From assembly GCA_964057225.1 (NCBI GenBank), contig OZ059899.1, positions 1,612,001 through 1,676,000 on the forward strand: a stretch of DNA of 64,000 nucleotides. The letters are read 5' to 3'. How positions within the stretch are numbered: position 1 is the first letter of the stretch; each line of letters opens with the position of its first letter. Shown here one piece after another: positions 63,866-64,000 of the stretch. A model generated the notes under the pieces. It searched no databases and was not told the origin of the DNA. It worked only from the letters and a program-made list of their open reading frames with translations. The DNA is from Auanema rhodensis (Eukaryota; Nematoda; Chromadorea; Rhabditida; Rhabditidae). The position numbers were made by a program, and so were the translations under genes.

Positions 63866-64000
63866 ATATAAGTGTGAACTTATATCAGTTGATATCTCGG
63901 TGCATTTTTAAGCTAGCGCAAATCTGATAACACTGATCGACGCAGCTTGAAAATCCGCATCGAATGCACTATACTACATTGAGAAAGGCTTAATACAAAA
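63866..64000 (+). repeat. Truncated monomer 183 at the window edge
   Basis: The first 135 bp of a further monomer run to the end of the window, so the array continues beyond it. It has cactgatcg, cagcttgaaa and aaaggc, like monomers 175 and 177. The window also opens inside the array, so neither edge of the satellite is present. Confidence 0.95.

Larger units (their letters stand above)
1..64000 (+). repeat. Satellite DNA array, ~351-bp monomer, 182 full copies plus a partial one
   Basis: The whole window is the same unit repeated head to tail in one orientation. The phase marker ATATAAGTGTGAACTTATAT (last bases vary in a few copies) recurs every 349-351 bp from position 1 to 63866. The arithmetic closes: 182 units of 351 bp minus 17 bp (eight 349-bp units and one 350-bp unit) gives 63865. 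Monomers differ by scattered substitutions and by two short A-run indels. No unique sequence, inversion or inserted element was seen. Tandem satellites of this size and AT-richness typify eukaryotic constitutive heterochromatin; the family and species are not identified. The starting phase is arbitrary. Confidence 0.98.

Noticed and set aside
1-64000. CRISPR-like array
   Set aside because: The repeat unit is 351 bp with no short direct repeat plus unique spacers and no cas genes. It is a head-to-tail satellite.
1-64000. Ribosomal or 5S gene array or intergenic spacer
   Set aside because: No part of the monomer resembles rRNA sequence that I recognise, and the unit is repeated without any longer transcribed region.
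1-64000. Iteron origin, phage or bacterial defence system
   Set aside because: There is no gene of any length beyond chance, and 182 contiguous 351-bp copies do not fit prokaryotic iterons or islands.
1-64000. Transposon-derived tandem repeat (terminal repeats, target-site duplications, transposase remnants)
   Set aside because: No terminal inverted or long terminal repeats and no coding remnants were seen. The inverted repeats are short and internal to the monomer. An ancient mobile origin cannot be excluded but is not supported.

Overview
The window is one uninterrupted satellite-DNA array. It contains 182 complete head-to-tail monomers of about 351 bp (1-63865) and the first 135 bp of a 183rd (63866-64000), all in the same orientation. 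I see no gene, RNA gene, transposon, CRISPR array or unique-sequence interruption. Counting starts from the palindrome ATATAAGTGTGAACTTATAT, monomers begin at 1, 352, 703, 1052, 1401, 1752, 2103, 2454, 2803, 3154, 3505, 3854, 4203, 4554, 4905, 5254, 5603, 5954 and 6303. They then follow every 351 bp to 27363, resume at 27713, and follow every 351 bp to 63866. Eight monomers are 349 bp, one is 350 bp and the rest are 351 bp. The first monomer is about 31% G+C by hand count (53 C, 57 G) and has 12 CpG where about 8.6 are expected, so CpG is not depleted.

This points to constitutive heterochromatin (pericentromeric, centromeric or subtelomeric) of a eukaryote. The AT-richness, monomer size and undepleted CpG would suit an insect or another animal with little CpG methylation, but a plant or other eukaryote is not excluded. 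I do not recognise the satellite family well enough to name a species.

Layout: the array is a mosaic of higher-order repeats (HORs) marked by shared variants. The blocks are: 1-3153, two copies of a 4-5-monomer block; 3154-6302, a 4-monomer block; 6303-11567, 3- and 4-monomer cycles; 11568-15428, a 6-monomer block; 15429-19640, a 3-monomer cycle; 19641-23150, a 5-monomer block in two copies; 23151-28414, a mixture; 28415-32626 and 34733-38944, two different 6-monomer duplications separated by 32627-34732; 38945-45613, a 4-5-monomer cycle; 45614-51931, a 9-monomer (3159 bp) duplication; 51230-58249, a 10-monomer (3510 bp) duplication overlapping the previous one; 58250-64000, dimers and an 8-monomer offset, with a return of variants seen in the first third.

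Each monomer carries inverted repeats: a 9-bp-stem hairpin spanning the monomer junction, a compound 51-nt hairpin at offsets 39-89, a 9-bp-stem hairpin at offsets 173-200, and an A/T-rich near-palindrome at 224-242. A 65-bp segment (offsets 143-207) is almost invariant, while variants cluster elsewhere. No genes work together here; the interest lies in the architecture and evolution of the array. HOR matches were judged by eye from diagnostic variants, not by full alignment.
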